The notes below the pieces were generated by a model. The model was given only the letters and a program-made list of their open reading frames with translations. It ran no database searches and was not told the origin of the DNA. DNA of 40,362 bases, taken from contig CAAETY010000003.1 in the NCBI GenBank assembly GCA_900759105.1, forward strand, positions 1 through 40,362, in the 5' to 3' direction. Position 1 is the stretch's first letter. Each line of letters begins with the position of its first letter. The stretch comes from Peptococcaceae bacterium. GTDB taxonomy: Bacteria > Bacillota > Peptococcia > Peptococcales > Peptococcaceae. The position numbers and the translations under genes were made by a program. Below, piece after piece: positions 6,598-15,280 of this stretch.

Positions 6598-7317
6598 GTG
6601 AATGATGATAGACAACATCACCTCGCAGGTTTGGTGAAAAAAATAAATATTGAAGGGATTGACTTAGCGCTTCTCGATCAAGCGTTGATTCATCCCTCCT
6701 ATGCAATGGAACAGCAAACACAAGGTGACAATCAGCGTCTTGAATTTTTAGGAGATGCTGTAATTGACCTTTTGATGGGGGAATACTTATATAAAACATT
6801 TCCAAATGATGATGAAGGTAAACTGACAAAAATGCGTGCGAGCTTGGTTTGTGAAGAAGCACTTGCTGGTGCTGCGGAAAAGCTTGGATTGAACGAATAT
6901 CTATTGCTTGGTCGTGGAGAAGCGGCAACAGGTGGAGCATTGCGCCCGTCCAATCTTGCAGACGCTTGGGAAGCAGTGTGCGGTGCGATTTATTTGAGCT
7001 GTGGCGTGGATGTGTTAAAACCAATGGTACTTGAGTATTTGGAACATTCTATTTCTCTTGTAAAGGGTGGGTATTACGGCGACTATAAAACACGCTTACA
7101 AGAATATATTCAACGTGAACCAAATCACGAAATTTCCTACGAAATGCTCGAAGAAGTAGGCCCGGCTCATGATCGCGCTTTTTATGTTCAAGTATGTGTA
7201 GATGGTAAAGAATGTGGACGCGGTTGGGGAAAATCAAAAAAAGCGGCCCAACGTGAAGCGGCGTTAGCGGCGCTTATTGCGTTCGGGGAATTGCCACCAA
7301 TGGACGCAAATCAATGA
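6598..7317 (+). CDS. rnc: Ribonuclease III
   Basis: RNase III cuts double-stranded RNA in rRNA processing and mRNA turnover. The 239-residue protein shows the family signature RLEFLGDAVIDLLMGEYLY with acidic residues E49 and D53, an upstream HPSYA motif, and a C-terminal double-stranded-RNA-binding domain (DYKTRLQEYIQ to AAQREAALAAL). GTG 6598 is preferred because AGTGAGGAG lies eight bases before it; GTG 6589 would overlap that site. It is the first gene of an operon with the radical SAM gene (4-base overlap), smc and ftsY, a common Firmicutes order. Confidence 0.95.
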   Translation: MNDDRQHHLAGLVKKINIEGIDLALLDQALIHPSYAMEQQTQGDNQRLEFLGDAVIDLLMGEYLYKTFPNDDEGKLTKMRASLVCEEALAGAAEKLGLNEYLLLGRGEAATGGALRPSNLADAWEAVCGAIYLSCGVDVLKPMVLEYLEHSISLVKGGYYGDYKTRLQEYIQREPNHEISYEMLEEVGPAHDRAFYVQVCVDGKECGRGWGKSKKAAQREAALAALIAFGELPPMDANQ

Positions 7318-8303
7318 AGAAAGTGATTGTTCCGATTTTTGTCCCTCATATGGGATGCTTACATGCTTGTGTGTTCTGCAACCAATACAAAATTACCGGT
7401 CAGTGGCAGCCTCCGTGTGCTGCCATTTTGGCTGAAAAGGTTAAAGCATGGCAGGCGTCCAGCGATACTGTTCCCGGATTGGCTTTTTATGGTGGAAGCT
7501 TTACCGCTACAGATTTGACGATACAAAATAGTCTACTTGAAAGCGCAGCTATACTTAAAAAGAAAGGCGCTATATCAGAGATTCGATTATCTACCAGACC
7601 GGATGCATTAGGTAAAGTGGTTCTTGAACGTTTAAAGTCCTATGGTGTGGATACTATCGAAATTGGTGTTCAATCGCTAAATGACGAGGTGCTTCTGGCG
7701 GCAGGTCGTGGACATACGGCGCAAACGGCTGTAGAAGCTATAAAACGTGTAAAGGATTATGGATTTCAATGTGGTGCGCAGATGATGGTGGCGCTTCCGA
7801 AGGATACCCCTTCACGTAGTCTAGAAACATGTAGGCGCATTATTGAATGTGCGCCGGATTTTACACGCATCTATCCTACAGCGGTTATTCGTGACACCAC
7901 GCTTGAAACAATGTATCAAAATGGGTCCTATGTGCCATGGGATTTTGAAGAAATAATTGATACGGTTGCAGAAATGGCTGAACAATTGCAGCGTGCGCAA
8001 ATTCCAATTATACGGATTGGGCTTCAGGCAGAGGACCGTCTCACTGATGGCGATGTTGTGGCAGGGGCCTATCATCCGGCAATGGGGGAATATGTGAAGG
8101 CGAGAATTTATCGCCGGCGGATGGAAGCCATGCTGTCATCAAAAGAAACGTCAGCGATTACTTTTGCGGTGGCACCGCGTATGATTTCTCAAGCACGTGG
8201 GCAACATCGCTCGAATGTTGAATATTTAGAAGCTCTTACCGGGCAAACAGTGACAATTATTGCAGATGAAGCATTAAAAAATCAGGAAATAGAGAGAAGG
8301 TGA
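7314..8303 (+). CDS. Radical SAM protein, ELP3-like without acetyltransferase domain
   Basis: This 329-residue enzyme has the radical SAM cluster motif C15-x3-C19-x2-C22 (GCLHACVFC), then FYGGSFTA, a typical SAM-binding strand, and EIGVQSLND. The sequence resembles the radical SAM half of ELP3-type proteins but is far shorter than ELP3 and has no GNAT domain. Its substrate is unknown. It overlaps rnc by ATGA and ends three bases before smc, a position often held by such a gene in clostridia and Negativicutes. It is therefore co-expressed with the RNA-processing and chromosome-structure genes. Confidence 0.85.
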   Translation: MKKVIVPIFVPHMGCLHACVFCNQYKITGQWQPPCAAILAEKVKAWQASSDTVPGLAFYGGSFTATDLTIQNSLLESAAILKKKGAISEIRLSTRPDALGKVVLERLKSYGVDTIEIGVQSLNDEVLLAAGRGHTAQTAVEAIKRVKDYGFQCGAQMMVALPKDTPSRSLETCRRIIECAPDFTRIYPTAVIRDTTLETMYQNGSYVPWDFEEIIDTVAEMAEQLQRAQIPIIRIGLQAEDRLTDGDVVAGAYHPAMGEYVKARIYRRRMEAMLSSKETSAITFAVAPRMISQARGQHRSNVEYLEALTGQTVTIIADEALKNQEIERR

Positions 8304-8306
8304 ATA

Positions 8307-11300
8307 ATGTTTTTAAAATCGTTAGAAATTCAGGGATTTAAGTCTTTTGCTGATAAAGTCTATTTTTCTTTCTCGCCGGGTGTGACAGCTATTGTTGGAC
8401 CAAACGGCAGCGGGAAAAGTAATGTAGTTGATGCTATTCGCTGGGTGCTGGGGGAACAAAGTGCTAAAACCTTGCGTGGCGCGAAGATGGAAGATATCAT
8501 TTTTTCCGGAAGCGTGGATCGTAAACCGGTTGGGATGGCACGTGTGACCATGATTCTCGATAACAGTCAACGTGTTTTTTCAATGGATTGCGATGAAATT
8601 GAGGTATCACGTACCTTGCATCGCTCTGGCGAGAGTCAGTATATGCTCAACAAAAGCGTGTGTCGATTAAAAGATATTCAAGAGCTTTTTATGGATACGG
8701 GTCTGGGTAAAGATGGCTTTAGCGTGATAGGGCAAGGTAAAATTGAGGAAATTTTGACCCTACATGCCGAAGAACGACGTGGCCTTATTGAAGAAGCAGC
8801 GGGTATCAGTAAGTATAAGTATCGCAAACGAGAAGCAGAGCGCAAGCTAGAAGCCACCAACGACGATATGACACGTTTGGATGATATACTGTATGAGCTT
8901 GAAAAACGTCTGGGTCCACTTTCAAAGCAGGCTGAAAAGGTCCGTGTGTATCGTTCACTGAAGGCCGAAAGTGACGCGTTACAATTGTCGCATTTGACAA
9001 AGCAATATTTGGAAGATAAGGCTTCTAGGGATACGCAGACACAATCTTTGCAACAAAAAAAGCAAGAAGCATTGTCTGCGCAAGTTCAATTAAATCAATC
9101 AGAAGCGGATATTACTGAGAAGAAGCTGGTATTAGAGGAAAAACGTCATGTGATGGAAGCTGTGCAAACGGCATATAACGATGCGCTTCGTGAAGCGCAG
9201 GAACACGAACGTGCTTTGGGGATTTTATCAGAACGACAACAACATATTGAAAAAAGCCATGCAAATTTGGTGCAGGTTTTAGAAACAGAGCAAATTCAGC
9301 TTCAAGATTTACAAGTGCAAACAGATGCTGCTCAAGAAGCTGTATTGGCAAATGCGCAGACTGTGCATGATGTAACAGAGGAAGCGTTGGTAGCGCAGAA
9401 TACATTAAATGATTCGGAACAAGCGCTTAGTCAATTAAAGCGTGATATCGATGCCTTTCAGAGTGAACAATTTTCTGTGCTTTCAAAGCAAGCGGCTATC
9501 AATAATGAAATGACTCGCTTAGAACAATCTTTAAGTGGAGATTCGGCGCGTAAAGAACGTTTGGAACAACGGTTGGCCACACTTTCAGAACAAAAAGATG
9601 GTGTAACTCTTAAGATGGCACATGAGGAGGAGCGAGAAGGTACAATACAAAAGACCGCTCTTCACGTGCGAGAAGCAGTAGAATCAGTACAAAAAGATTT
9701 GCAGATTACACAACAAAATTTGAAAGAATTGGACGAAAAATCACGTCATACAGCACATGCGTTGATGCAGGCGAAAAGTCGCTTGGAAACGTTGGAAGAA
9801 TTCGAATCCAGTGGGGAAGGTTATTTTCAAGGGGTGCAGGCAGTATTGCGTGCAAAAAAAGAAGCACGTCTTTCCGGCATACAAGGTTCTGTTCTACAAC
9901 TTTTGGACATTCCATCGGAGTATCTTACTGCAATTGAAAATGCATTGGGCGGTGCAGCACAGAACGTGGTTGTAAATAGTGACCGCGATGCCCAACAAGC
10001 GATTGGTTGGCTCAAAAAGGAAAGGCGTGGACGCGTTACCTTTATGCCACTCAATTTGGTAAAAGGAAAGCGTCAAGATATTAATTTTCAAGATGATGCT
10101 GTTATTGGCTTAGCGTTGGATGTAGTTCACTTTGATGAAAAATTTGAACCTATTATGGCACAACTTTTAGGGCGAGTTTGGGTGTTGCGTGATTTGGAAA
10201 GTGCAACACGATTAGCAAAGCGTACCGGCTCTAAATATCGTTTTGTAACTTTGGATGGAGATGTGATAGCGCCGGGTGGAACGATGACAGGTGGTCATCT
10301 TAAAAAACAAAGTTCAATAGTGTATCGTAAACATGAAATGGGTGTTTTGAGAACGCGTATTGAAGAACTAGCCAGCGACACGCAAACCATAGATGCCGCG
10401 CAAAATAATGAACGTATGCGGTTGTCAATGCTTGAAGAAAAGCATCAACAGCTACAAGCCGATGCACAGGATAGTCAATTGAAGTTGCGTGAAGTTGAAA
10501 TTGTAAAAAATCAACTTCAAGAGCAGCTAAAGCGTATGCAACGTGAAATTGACTTAGAAGAAATGAATAAAAATGAGTTGCGTATGGCAAGTGAAGATGC
10601 ACAAGCTGCCCTTTTAAATTTAAAAAACGATTCGACCGAGATTGCAGTGCGATTGTCAGAAATTGAAGCAGGTGTACAAGAAAAACGGGCGCATTTAACA
10701 GCCCTTGAAGATAATCGAGAAGCTGCACAATGTGCCGTACAAGCGGTGCTTGTGCGAAAAGCTACTGTTGATGAGCAGTATCAAGCACATCAAAAAGAAG
10801 CGCAGCGTTTACGGGCGCGATTAGAATTGTTGTCTACACAGTACGATGGAAAAAAAGCGGAAAGCGAATCGTTACAAGCTGAAAAAGAACAATTGGAAGT
10901 TGAAATTGTAGCTACAAAGGATGCATTACAGCAGGCCTTTCATCATTATCAAGCGCAAAATGAGCAGATTCAAGAGGCGAAAGAATGTATTGACCGGATG
11001 GATGAACAGGTGCGCGTGCAGGAAAAACAAATTGTAGAAGCACGTAAACACTACGATAAGCTTTGGCGTACTTTTCAAACAGCAGAAATGCAATTGGCGC
11101 GCATTGAAGAGCGTGTGCGCCACTTAGAAGAGCAATTTTTGGAGCTTTTTGGTTATTCACCGGAAGAAGCGATTGTACATGCTGATTTGGCCTTAGATAC
11201 CAAACGTGCAGTAGAGCAATTGAAGACACTTCGTAAAAAAATCGAGATGCTCGGTGAAATCAATTTTACGGCACTGGAAGAATATGAACAGGTTAGTGAA

Positions 11301-11858
11301 CAAGCAACATTCTTGCGTGTGCAAATTGACGATTTGAATCAAGCAAAAGAAAAATTAGAATCAGTTATTCATGAAATGGAAATTACCATGGCGAACCGAT
11401 TTAAGGAAGCTTATGAAAAAGTTAATGAGCAATTTGCACAAATATTTACAACCATGTTTGGGGGAGGAAATGCTCGTCTGGAGCTTTCCATGCCAGGGCG
11501 TTATCTTGAAACAGGGGTTGAAATTATTGCTCAGCCGCCTGGCAAAAAAGAACGTGTATTAACACTGCTTTCCGGCGGAGAACGTGCTCTTACAGCAGCT
11601 GCATTGCTCTTTGCGTTGCTTGAAGTGCGACCAAGTCCGTTTGTTATTTTAGATGAAATCGAGGCGGCTTTGGATGAAGCGAATGTTGAGCGCTTTGCAT
11701 CGTTTATCATGCAATATGCCAATAAAACGCAGTTTATTATTATCTCTCACCGAAAAGGAACCATGGAAGCGGCAAGTGTTCTCTATGGGATTACGATGGA
11801 TGCCAATGGGGTATCTAAGCAAGTATCAGTGCGTTTAAGTGACTTTAGTGAAACCTAA
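8307..11858 (+). CDS. smc: Chromosome partition protein Smc
   Basis: A 1183-residue SMC ATPase that, with ScpA and ScpB, compacts and separates the chromosome. The Walker A motif GPNGSGKSN is at residues 31-39. Long coiled coils span about 165-500 and 660-1000 around a hinge (about 500-660, GYFQGVQAVLRAKK to FVTLDGDVIAPGG). The C-terminal head carries the signature LLSGGERALTA and Walker B FVILDEIEAALDEAN. Length and architecture are normal. The start at 8307 follows GAGAGAAGGTGA. It is separated from ftsY by 15 bases holding that gene's ribosome site. Confidence 0.97.
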   Translation: MFLKSLEIQGFKSFADKVYFSFSPGVTAIVGPNGSGKSNVVDAIRWVLGEQSAKTLRGAKMEDIIFSGSVDRKPVGMARVTMILDNSQRVFSMDCDEIEVSRTLHRSGESQYMLNKSVCRLKDIQELFMDTGLGKDGFSVIGQGKIEEILTLHAEERRGLIEEAAGISKYKYRKREAERKLEATNDDMTRLDDILYELEKRLGPLSKQAEKVRVYRSLKAESDALQLSHLTKQYLEDKASRDTQTQSLQQKKQEALSAQVQLNQSEADITEKKLVLEEKRHVMEAVQTAYNDALREAQEHERALGILSERQQHIEKSHANLVQVLETEQIQLQDLQVQTDAAQEAVLANAQTVHDVTEEALVAQNTLNDSEQALSQLKRDIDAFQSEQFSVLSKQAAINNEMTRLEQSLSGDSARKERLEQRLATLSEQKDGVTLKMAHEEEREGTIQKTALHVREAVESVQKDLQITQQNLKELDEKSRHTAHALMQAKSRLETLEEFESSGEGYFQGVQAVLRAKKEARLSGIQGSVLQLLDIPSEYLTAIENALGGAAQNVVVNSDRDAQQAIGWLKKERRGRVTFMPLNLVKGKRQDINFQDDAVIGLALDVVHFDEKFEPIMAQLLGRVWVLRDLESATRLAKRTGSKYRFVTLDGDVIAPGGTMTGGHLKKQSSIVYRKHEMGVLRTRIEELASDTQTIDAAQNNERMRLSMLEEKHQQLQADAQDSQLKLREVEIVKNQLQEQLKRMQREIDLEEMNKNELRMASEDAQAALLNLKNDSTEIAVRLSEIEAGVQEKRAHLTALEDNREAAQCAVQAVLVRKATVDEQYQAHQKEAQRLRARLELLSTQYDGKKAESESLQAEKEQLEVEIVATKDALQQAFHHYQAQNEQIQEAKECIDRMDEQVRVQEKQIVEARKHYDKLWRTFQTAEMQLARIEERVRHLEEQFLELFGYSPEEAIVHADLALDTKRAVEQLKTLRKKIEMLGEINFTALEEYEQVSEQATFLRVQIDDLNQAKEKLESVIHEMEITMANRFKEAYEKVNEQFAQIFTTMFGGGNARLELSMPGRYLETGVEIIAQPPGKKERVLTLLSGGERALTAAALLFALLEVRPSPFVILDEIEAALDEANVERFASFIMQYANKTQFIIISHRKGTMEAASVLYGITMDANGVSKQVSVRLSDFSET

Positions 11859-11873
11859 AAAGGAGTGAATCAC

Positions 11874-12896
11874 ATGGGATTGTTTGATCGTCTATTTAAG
11901 AAGAAAAATACAGAGGAAGCAACCGATGCAGAGGTCTTAAATAAAGAGCTTAACGATGGCCTTTCAAAAACGCGTAAAGGCTTTATGGAAAAGGTTTTCG
12001 GTGTGCTTTCCGGAAAAGAAATTGACGATGATTTATATGAAGAATTGGAAGAAGCACTTATTCAAGGCGATGTTGGTGTAAATACTGCTTTGGATTTAGT
12101 TGAACGCCTACGTGAACGTGAAAAAAAAGATAAACTGAAAAACAGTGTACAGCTACAAGAAGCCTTTGCGGATGAGCTTGTTGAACTTCTTGGCGAAGAA
12201 GAACAACCGCTTAACTTGGTGCCCGGCGAACTCAATATCATTCTTTTTGTTGGTGTGAATGGGGTTGGGAAAACAACCAGTATCGGTAAGATTGCTTATC
12301 AATTAAAAGAAGATGGTCATAAAGTGATTCTGGGCGCTGCAGATACCTTCCGCGCAGCGGCGGCCGATCAACTAAAAATTTGGGGTGAACGTGTAGGCTG
12401 CGATGTTATTGCCCATCAAGAAGGGGCAGACCCAGCTGCAGTTGTTTTTGATGCGATTGCCGCAGCAAAATCTCGAGGCTGCGACGTACTCTTGATAGAT
12501 ACCGCAGGGCGTTTGCAAAATAAGGTGAACCTTATGAACGAACTTGGGAAGATTCGAAAAATCATTGATCGTGAAGCGCCAGAATGTTTGCGTGATGTGC
12601 TCCTTGTTTTGGATGCTACAACCGGTCAAAACGCGCTTAATCAAGCCAAGGTCTTTAAGGAAACAGCGGGTGTAAGTGGGGTTATCTTAACCAAGCTTGA
12701 TGGTACTGCAAAGGGCGGTGTGGTTATTGGCGTAAAAGCTGAATATGATTTGCCAATTAAATACATTGGCGTAGGTGAACAAAAGGAACACCTTCAAGTA
12801 TTTAATCCACGTACTTTCGCAGAAGCGTTATTCTTGGATATTGGAAATGAGGACGCTCAAAGCGATAAAACCAAAGCGATTGAATCAGAAGAATAA
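11874..12896 (+). CDS. ftsY: Signal recognition particle receptor FtsY
   Basis: SRP receptor GTPase that docks ribosome-SRP complexes at the membrane for protein insertion. The 340-residue protein has a short charged N-terminal A region, an NG domain with the P-loop GVNGVGKTTS, DTFRAAAADQL, DTAGRLQNK and TKLDGTAKGG. ATG 11874 is the start because AAGGAG lies eight bases upstream; the in-frame GTG 11865 overlaps that site. It follows smc closely, and the deaminase gene begins 11 bases after its stop, so it is in the same operon. Confidence 0.96.
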   Translation: MGLFDRLFKKKNTEEATDAEVLNKELNDGLSKTRKGFMEKVFGVLSGKEIDDDLYEELEEALIQGDVGVNTALDLVERLREREKKDKLKNSVQLQEAFADELVELLGEEEQPLNLVPGELNIILFVGVNGVGKTTSIGKIAYQLKEDGHKVILGAADTFRAAAADQLKIWGERVGCDVIAHQEGADPAAVVFDAIAAAKSRGCDVLLIDTAGRLQNKVNLMNELGKIRKIIDREAPECLRDVLLVLDATTGQNALNQAKVFKETAGVSGVILTKLDGTAKGGVVIGVKAEYDLPIKYIGVGEQKEHLQVFNPRTFAEALFLDIGNEDAQSDKTKAIESEE

Positions 12897-12907
12897 GGAG
12901 AAAGCAA

Positions 12908-14197
12908 ATGGAAAAATATTTGTTTCGCGGAATTCATTATTTAGCGGGTCCTGCGCTTGATTTGAAATTTGGCGATGTGTTAGTGGAAGATGGGCGCATA
13001 AAAAAATGCGGCAGTGTTTCCGCAGACGAAGCGATGGGGGCCGTAGAGTTTGCAAATGGCAGTCACTATGTATTGGTGCCGGGATATATCAATACGCATA
13101 CCCACGTGGCAATGACACTTTTGCGCGATTACGGTGGTGACAAACCGCTAGATACTTGGCTCAATGAATATATTTGGCCTGCAGAAGCAAAGCTTACCGA
13201 TGAAGATGTTTATTGGGGGACCTCTCTGGGCTTTCTTGAAATGATTGCTTCTGGTACCACTTGTTTTATGGAAATGTATGATCATTGCGATGCAATTGCG
13301 CAAGCGACTGTAGATGCGAACATGCGTGGGATTATAAGTCGCGGCAGTGTCGGTATGTTTGACGATGAAAAACGTGGTATCAAAGAAAATGATGCGGTAT
13401 TTGACCGTTGGCAACATGCGAATGATGACCGTATTCGTGTGTGGTATGGACCGCATGCGCCAAATACCTGCCCGGGTGAATATATTCAAGAAATGGCCGA
13501 TCATGCACGTCAACGCAACACCGGTGTTCACATTCATGTAGCAGAAACACAAGGTGAGATTGCTTTCGTGAAAGAAAAGTATGGGATGACACCGGCCGAA
13601 TGGCTCGACAGCTTAAATGTTTTAGACGTACCAACGTTAGCAGCACATAGTGTTTGGATGAGTGAGCATGATATGGATATCTATGCGCGAAATCATGTTG
13701 CTGTAGCACATAATCCAATCAGCAATCTCAAGCTTGCAAGTGGTATCGCACCGGTAGAAGCCATGAAAAAGAAGGGGATTATTGTAGGGCTTGGAACTGA
13801 TGGTGCTTCCAGCAATAACATCATGAGCATGCACAGAGAAATGCAAGTGTTATCATTGCTTCATAAAGTAAGAAACTTTGATGCGGAATGTATAGGCGCA
13901 AAGACTGCACTTCAAATTGCAACAGTAGAAGGTGCAAAGGCCGTACGTTGGAATGATGGTATCGGAAGCATTGAAGAAGGCAAGCTTGCTGACCTCACAC
14001 TCTATAAGCTTGATCAACCATGGAATATGCCGCTTCACGATATTGTGAGCAATTTAGCGTACGCTGCCCAAGCAAGTGACATTGATTCTGTTTTTGTACA
14101 AGGAAAATGTCTCTATAAACACCATGAATATACAACCTTGGATAAAGAAAAAATTATGGCAGGAGCAACAATTCGAGCTAAAAGATTGATAAAGTAA
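12908..14197 (+). CDS. mtaD: 5-methylthioadenosine/S-adenosylhomocysteine deaminase
   Basis: An amidohydrolase of 429 residues that deaminates methylthioadenosine and/or S-adenosylhomocysteine to the inosine forms, recycling products of SAM-dependent reactions. The metal ligands H64 and H66 lie in NTHTHVAM; further ligands and substrate residues lie in GPHAPNTCP, HIHVAETQGE, AAHSVW and GTDGASSNN. ATG 12908 follows AAGGAG. It is the last gene of the rnc operon, ended by the hairpin at 14234. A radical SAM enzyme in the same operon gives a loose link to SAM metabolism. The exact substrate (MTA, SAH or 5'-deoxyadenosine) cannot be told from sequence. Confidence 0.88.
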   Translation: MEKYLFRGIHYLAGPALDLKFGDVLVEDGRIKKCGSVSADEAMGAVEFANGSHYVLVPGYINTHTHVAMTLLRDYGGDKPLDTWLNEYIWPAEAKLTDEDVYWGTSLGFLEMIASGTTCFMEMYDHCDAIAQATVDANMRGIISRGSVGMFDDEKRGIKENDAVFDRWQHANDDRIRVWYGPHAPNTCPGEYIQEMADHARQRNTGVHIHVAETQGEIAFVKEKYGMTPAEWLDSLNVLDVPTLAAHSVWMSEHDMDIYARNHVAVAHNPISNLKLASGIAPVEAMKKKGIIVGLGTDGASSNNIMSMHREMQVLSLLHKVRNFDAECIGAKTALQIATVEGAKAVRWNDGIGSIEEGKLADLTLYKLDQPWNMPLHDIVSNLAYAAQASDIDSVFVQGKCLYKHHEYTTLDKEKIMAGATIRAKRLIK

Positions 14198-14233
14198 GAT
14201 GTCATAGCTACAGTAAAACACTGCTTATACAGA

Positions 14234-14267
14234 AAACGCGCGAGATTATCGACAATCTCGCGCGTTT
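14234..14267 (+). terminator. Terminator of the rnc-smc-ftsY-mtaD operon
   Basis: A 14-bp perfect stem AAACGCGCGAGATT/AATCTCGCGCGTTT with a six-base loop, followed by GTTTAT. Confidence 0.8.
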
Positions 14268-14366
14268 GTTTATGGGAAGATAACGTATGTAGAGGTAGTG
14301 TTGGTAAATGCCCTTTCAATATTGGTGAAACACTGACAGAATAAAATGCGTATAACAATTAATCAC

Positions 14367-14415
14367 ATTAAGCTTAATACACAATCACGCTAAATTCGCG
14401 AATTTAGTGTGATTG
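14367..14415. repeat. Two tandem palindromes in a gene-free stretch
   Basis: ATTAAGCTTAAT (14367-14378) is a perfect 12-bp palindrome. It is followed four bases later by a 34-bp palindrome with a single mismatched pair (14382-14415, centre TTCGCGAA). A TATAAT (14422-14427) and an AAGGAG follow, but no ORF longer than a few codons is found before the tRNA terminator at 14485. The rest of 14198-14516 shows no gene. Confidence 0.55.
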
Positions 14416-14484
14416 CTTTGTTATAATGAGGTAAAATATAAATGCTCTGCAAGGAGTAAGAAAGGTAGAGAGGGAAAAGAGAAC

Positions 14485-14511
14485 AAAAAACCGAGTTCAA
14501 TGAACTCGGTT
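14485..14511 (-). terminator. Terminator of the tRNA cluster
   Basis: AACCGAGTTCA/TGAACTCGGTT hairpin with a six-base T tract on the minus strand, directly downstream of tRNA-Lys. Confidence 0.85.
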
Positions 14512-14517
14512 AAAATC

Positions 14518-14590
14518 TGCGCCATGCAGGACTCGAACCTGCGACACCCTGATTAAAAGTCAGGTGCTCTACCACCTGAGCTAATGGCGC
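14518..14590 (-). tRNA. tRNA-Lys (anticodon TTT)
   Basis: A full cloverleaf is readable on the minus strand: acceptor GCGCCAT/ATGGCGC with discriminator A, anticodon loop CTTTTAA, and T arm GCAGG-TTCGAGT-CCTGC. No CCA is encoded. It is the last gene of the six-tRNA transcript starting at 15041-15069. Confidence 0.96.
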
Positions 14591-14593
14591 ATA

Positions 14594-14665
14594 CTGGGGT
14601 AGCAGGATTCGAACCTACGAATGACGGAGTCAAAGTCCGTTGCCTTACCGCTTGGCGATACCCCA
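14594..14665 (-). tRNA. tRNA-Gln (anticodon TTG)
   Basis: Acceptor TGGGGTA/TACCCCA, anticodon loop CTTTGAC, T arm with TTCGAAT. The U1-A72 pair is typical of bacterial tRNA-Gln. CCA is not encoded. Confidence 0.95.
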
Positions 14666-14696
14666 ATGTTGTATACTATATAAGTGGTGGTATAAG

Positions 14697-14770
14697 GGTG
14701 GATGATGGGAATCGAACCCACGAATGCCGGAGCCACAATCCGGTGCGTTAACCACTTCGCCACATCCACC
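14697..14770 (-). tRNA. tRNA-His (anticodon GTG)
   Basis: Acceptor GTGGATG/CATCCAC with the extra G at position -1 (14770) facing discriminator C, the hallmark of tRNA-His. Anticodon loop TTGTGGC. Confidence 0.95.
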
Positions 14771-14788
14771 ATAATATTTAATTATTAA

Positions 14789-14862
14789 CGTGCCTGGAGG
14801 GATTCGAACCCCCGACCCTCGGATTAGAAGTCCGATGCTCTATCCAACTGAGCTACAGGCAC
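14789..14862 (-). tRNA. tRNA-Arg (anticodon TCT)
   Basis: Acceptor GTGCCTG/CAGGCAC, anticodon loop CTTCTAA, T arm with TTCGAAT, discriminator G. Confidence 0.95.
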
Positions 14863-14864
14863 AC

Positions 14865-14935
14865 AGCGGGTGATGGGAATCGAACCCACGTAGCTGGCTT
14901 GGAAGGCCAGAACTCTACCATTGAGTTACACCCGC
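14865..14935 (-). tRNA. tRNA-Gly (anticodon TCC)
   Basis: Acceptor GCGGGTG/CACCCGC, anticodon loop CTTCCAA, T arm with TTCGATT. It lies two bases from tRNA-Arg, so both come from one transcript. Confidence 0.95.
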
Positions 14936-14954
14936 AATGTTAACAAAAAATGTA

Positions 14955-15028
14955 TCGGGGCGGAGGGATTCGAACCCCCGACCCCATGGTCCCAAACCAC
15001 GTGCGCTACCAAACTGCGCTACGCCCCG
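14955..15028 (-). tRNA. tRNA-Pro (anticodon TGG), copy 1
   Basis: Acceptor CGGGGCG/CGCCCCG, anticodon loop TTTGGGA, T arm with TTCGAAT. It is the first gene after the promoter at 15041-15069. The sequence is identical to the copy at 15129-15202. Confidence 0.95.
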
Positions 15029-15040
15029 ACAACAGTTAAG

Positions 15041-15069
15041 ATAATAACATATCTCAGGAAGCTTGTCAA
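15041..15069 (-). promoter_or_regulatory. Promoter of the six-tRNA cluster
   Basis: Minus-strand TTGACA (15069-15064) and TATTAT (15046-15041) are exactly 17 bp apart. Transcription would start just before tRNA-Pro copy 1. Confidence 0.85.
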
Positions 15070-15128
15070 CACTTTTTTAGGTGTTTCTCAATTTTTTCAC
15101 TCAATTTCCAGGTGAATAAAGATGTTAA

Positions 15129-15202
15129 TCGGGGCGGAGGGATTCGAACCCCCGACCCCATGGTCCCAAACCACGTGCGCTACCAAACTGCGCTACGCCC
15201 CG
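15129..15202 (-). tRNA. tRNA-Pro (anticodon TGG), copy 2
   Basis: Same sequence as the gene at 14955-15028 over all 74 bases. It has its own promoter at 15215-15243. No clear terminator lies between the two copies, so this transcript may read through into the cluster. Confidence 0.95.
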
Positions 15203-15214
15203 ACAACATCACCA

Positions 15215-15243
15215 ATATTACCATTGGATTCAAAAAGTGTCAA
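15215..15243 (-). promoter_or_regulatory. Promoter of tRNA-Pro copy 2
   Basis: Minus-strand TTGACA (15243-15238) and TAATAT (15220-15215) with a 17-bp spacer. Confidence 0.85.
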
Positions 15244-15280
15244 TGCTTTTTTGAACTTTTTATAAAAAACTTGTAAAAAG

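Noticed and set aside
6461..7024. Minus-strand frame of 187 residues overlapping rnc and its promoter
   Set aside because: Antisense to RNase III and spans the divergent promoter region.
14581..15115. Short frames across the tRNA cluster
   Set aside because: They are translations of tRNA genes; the cloverleaves explain the sequence.
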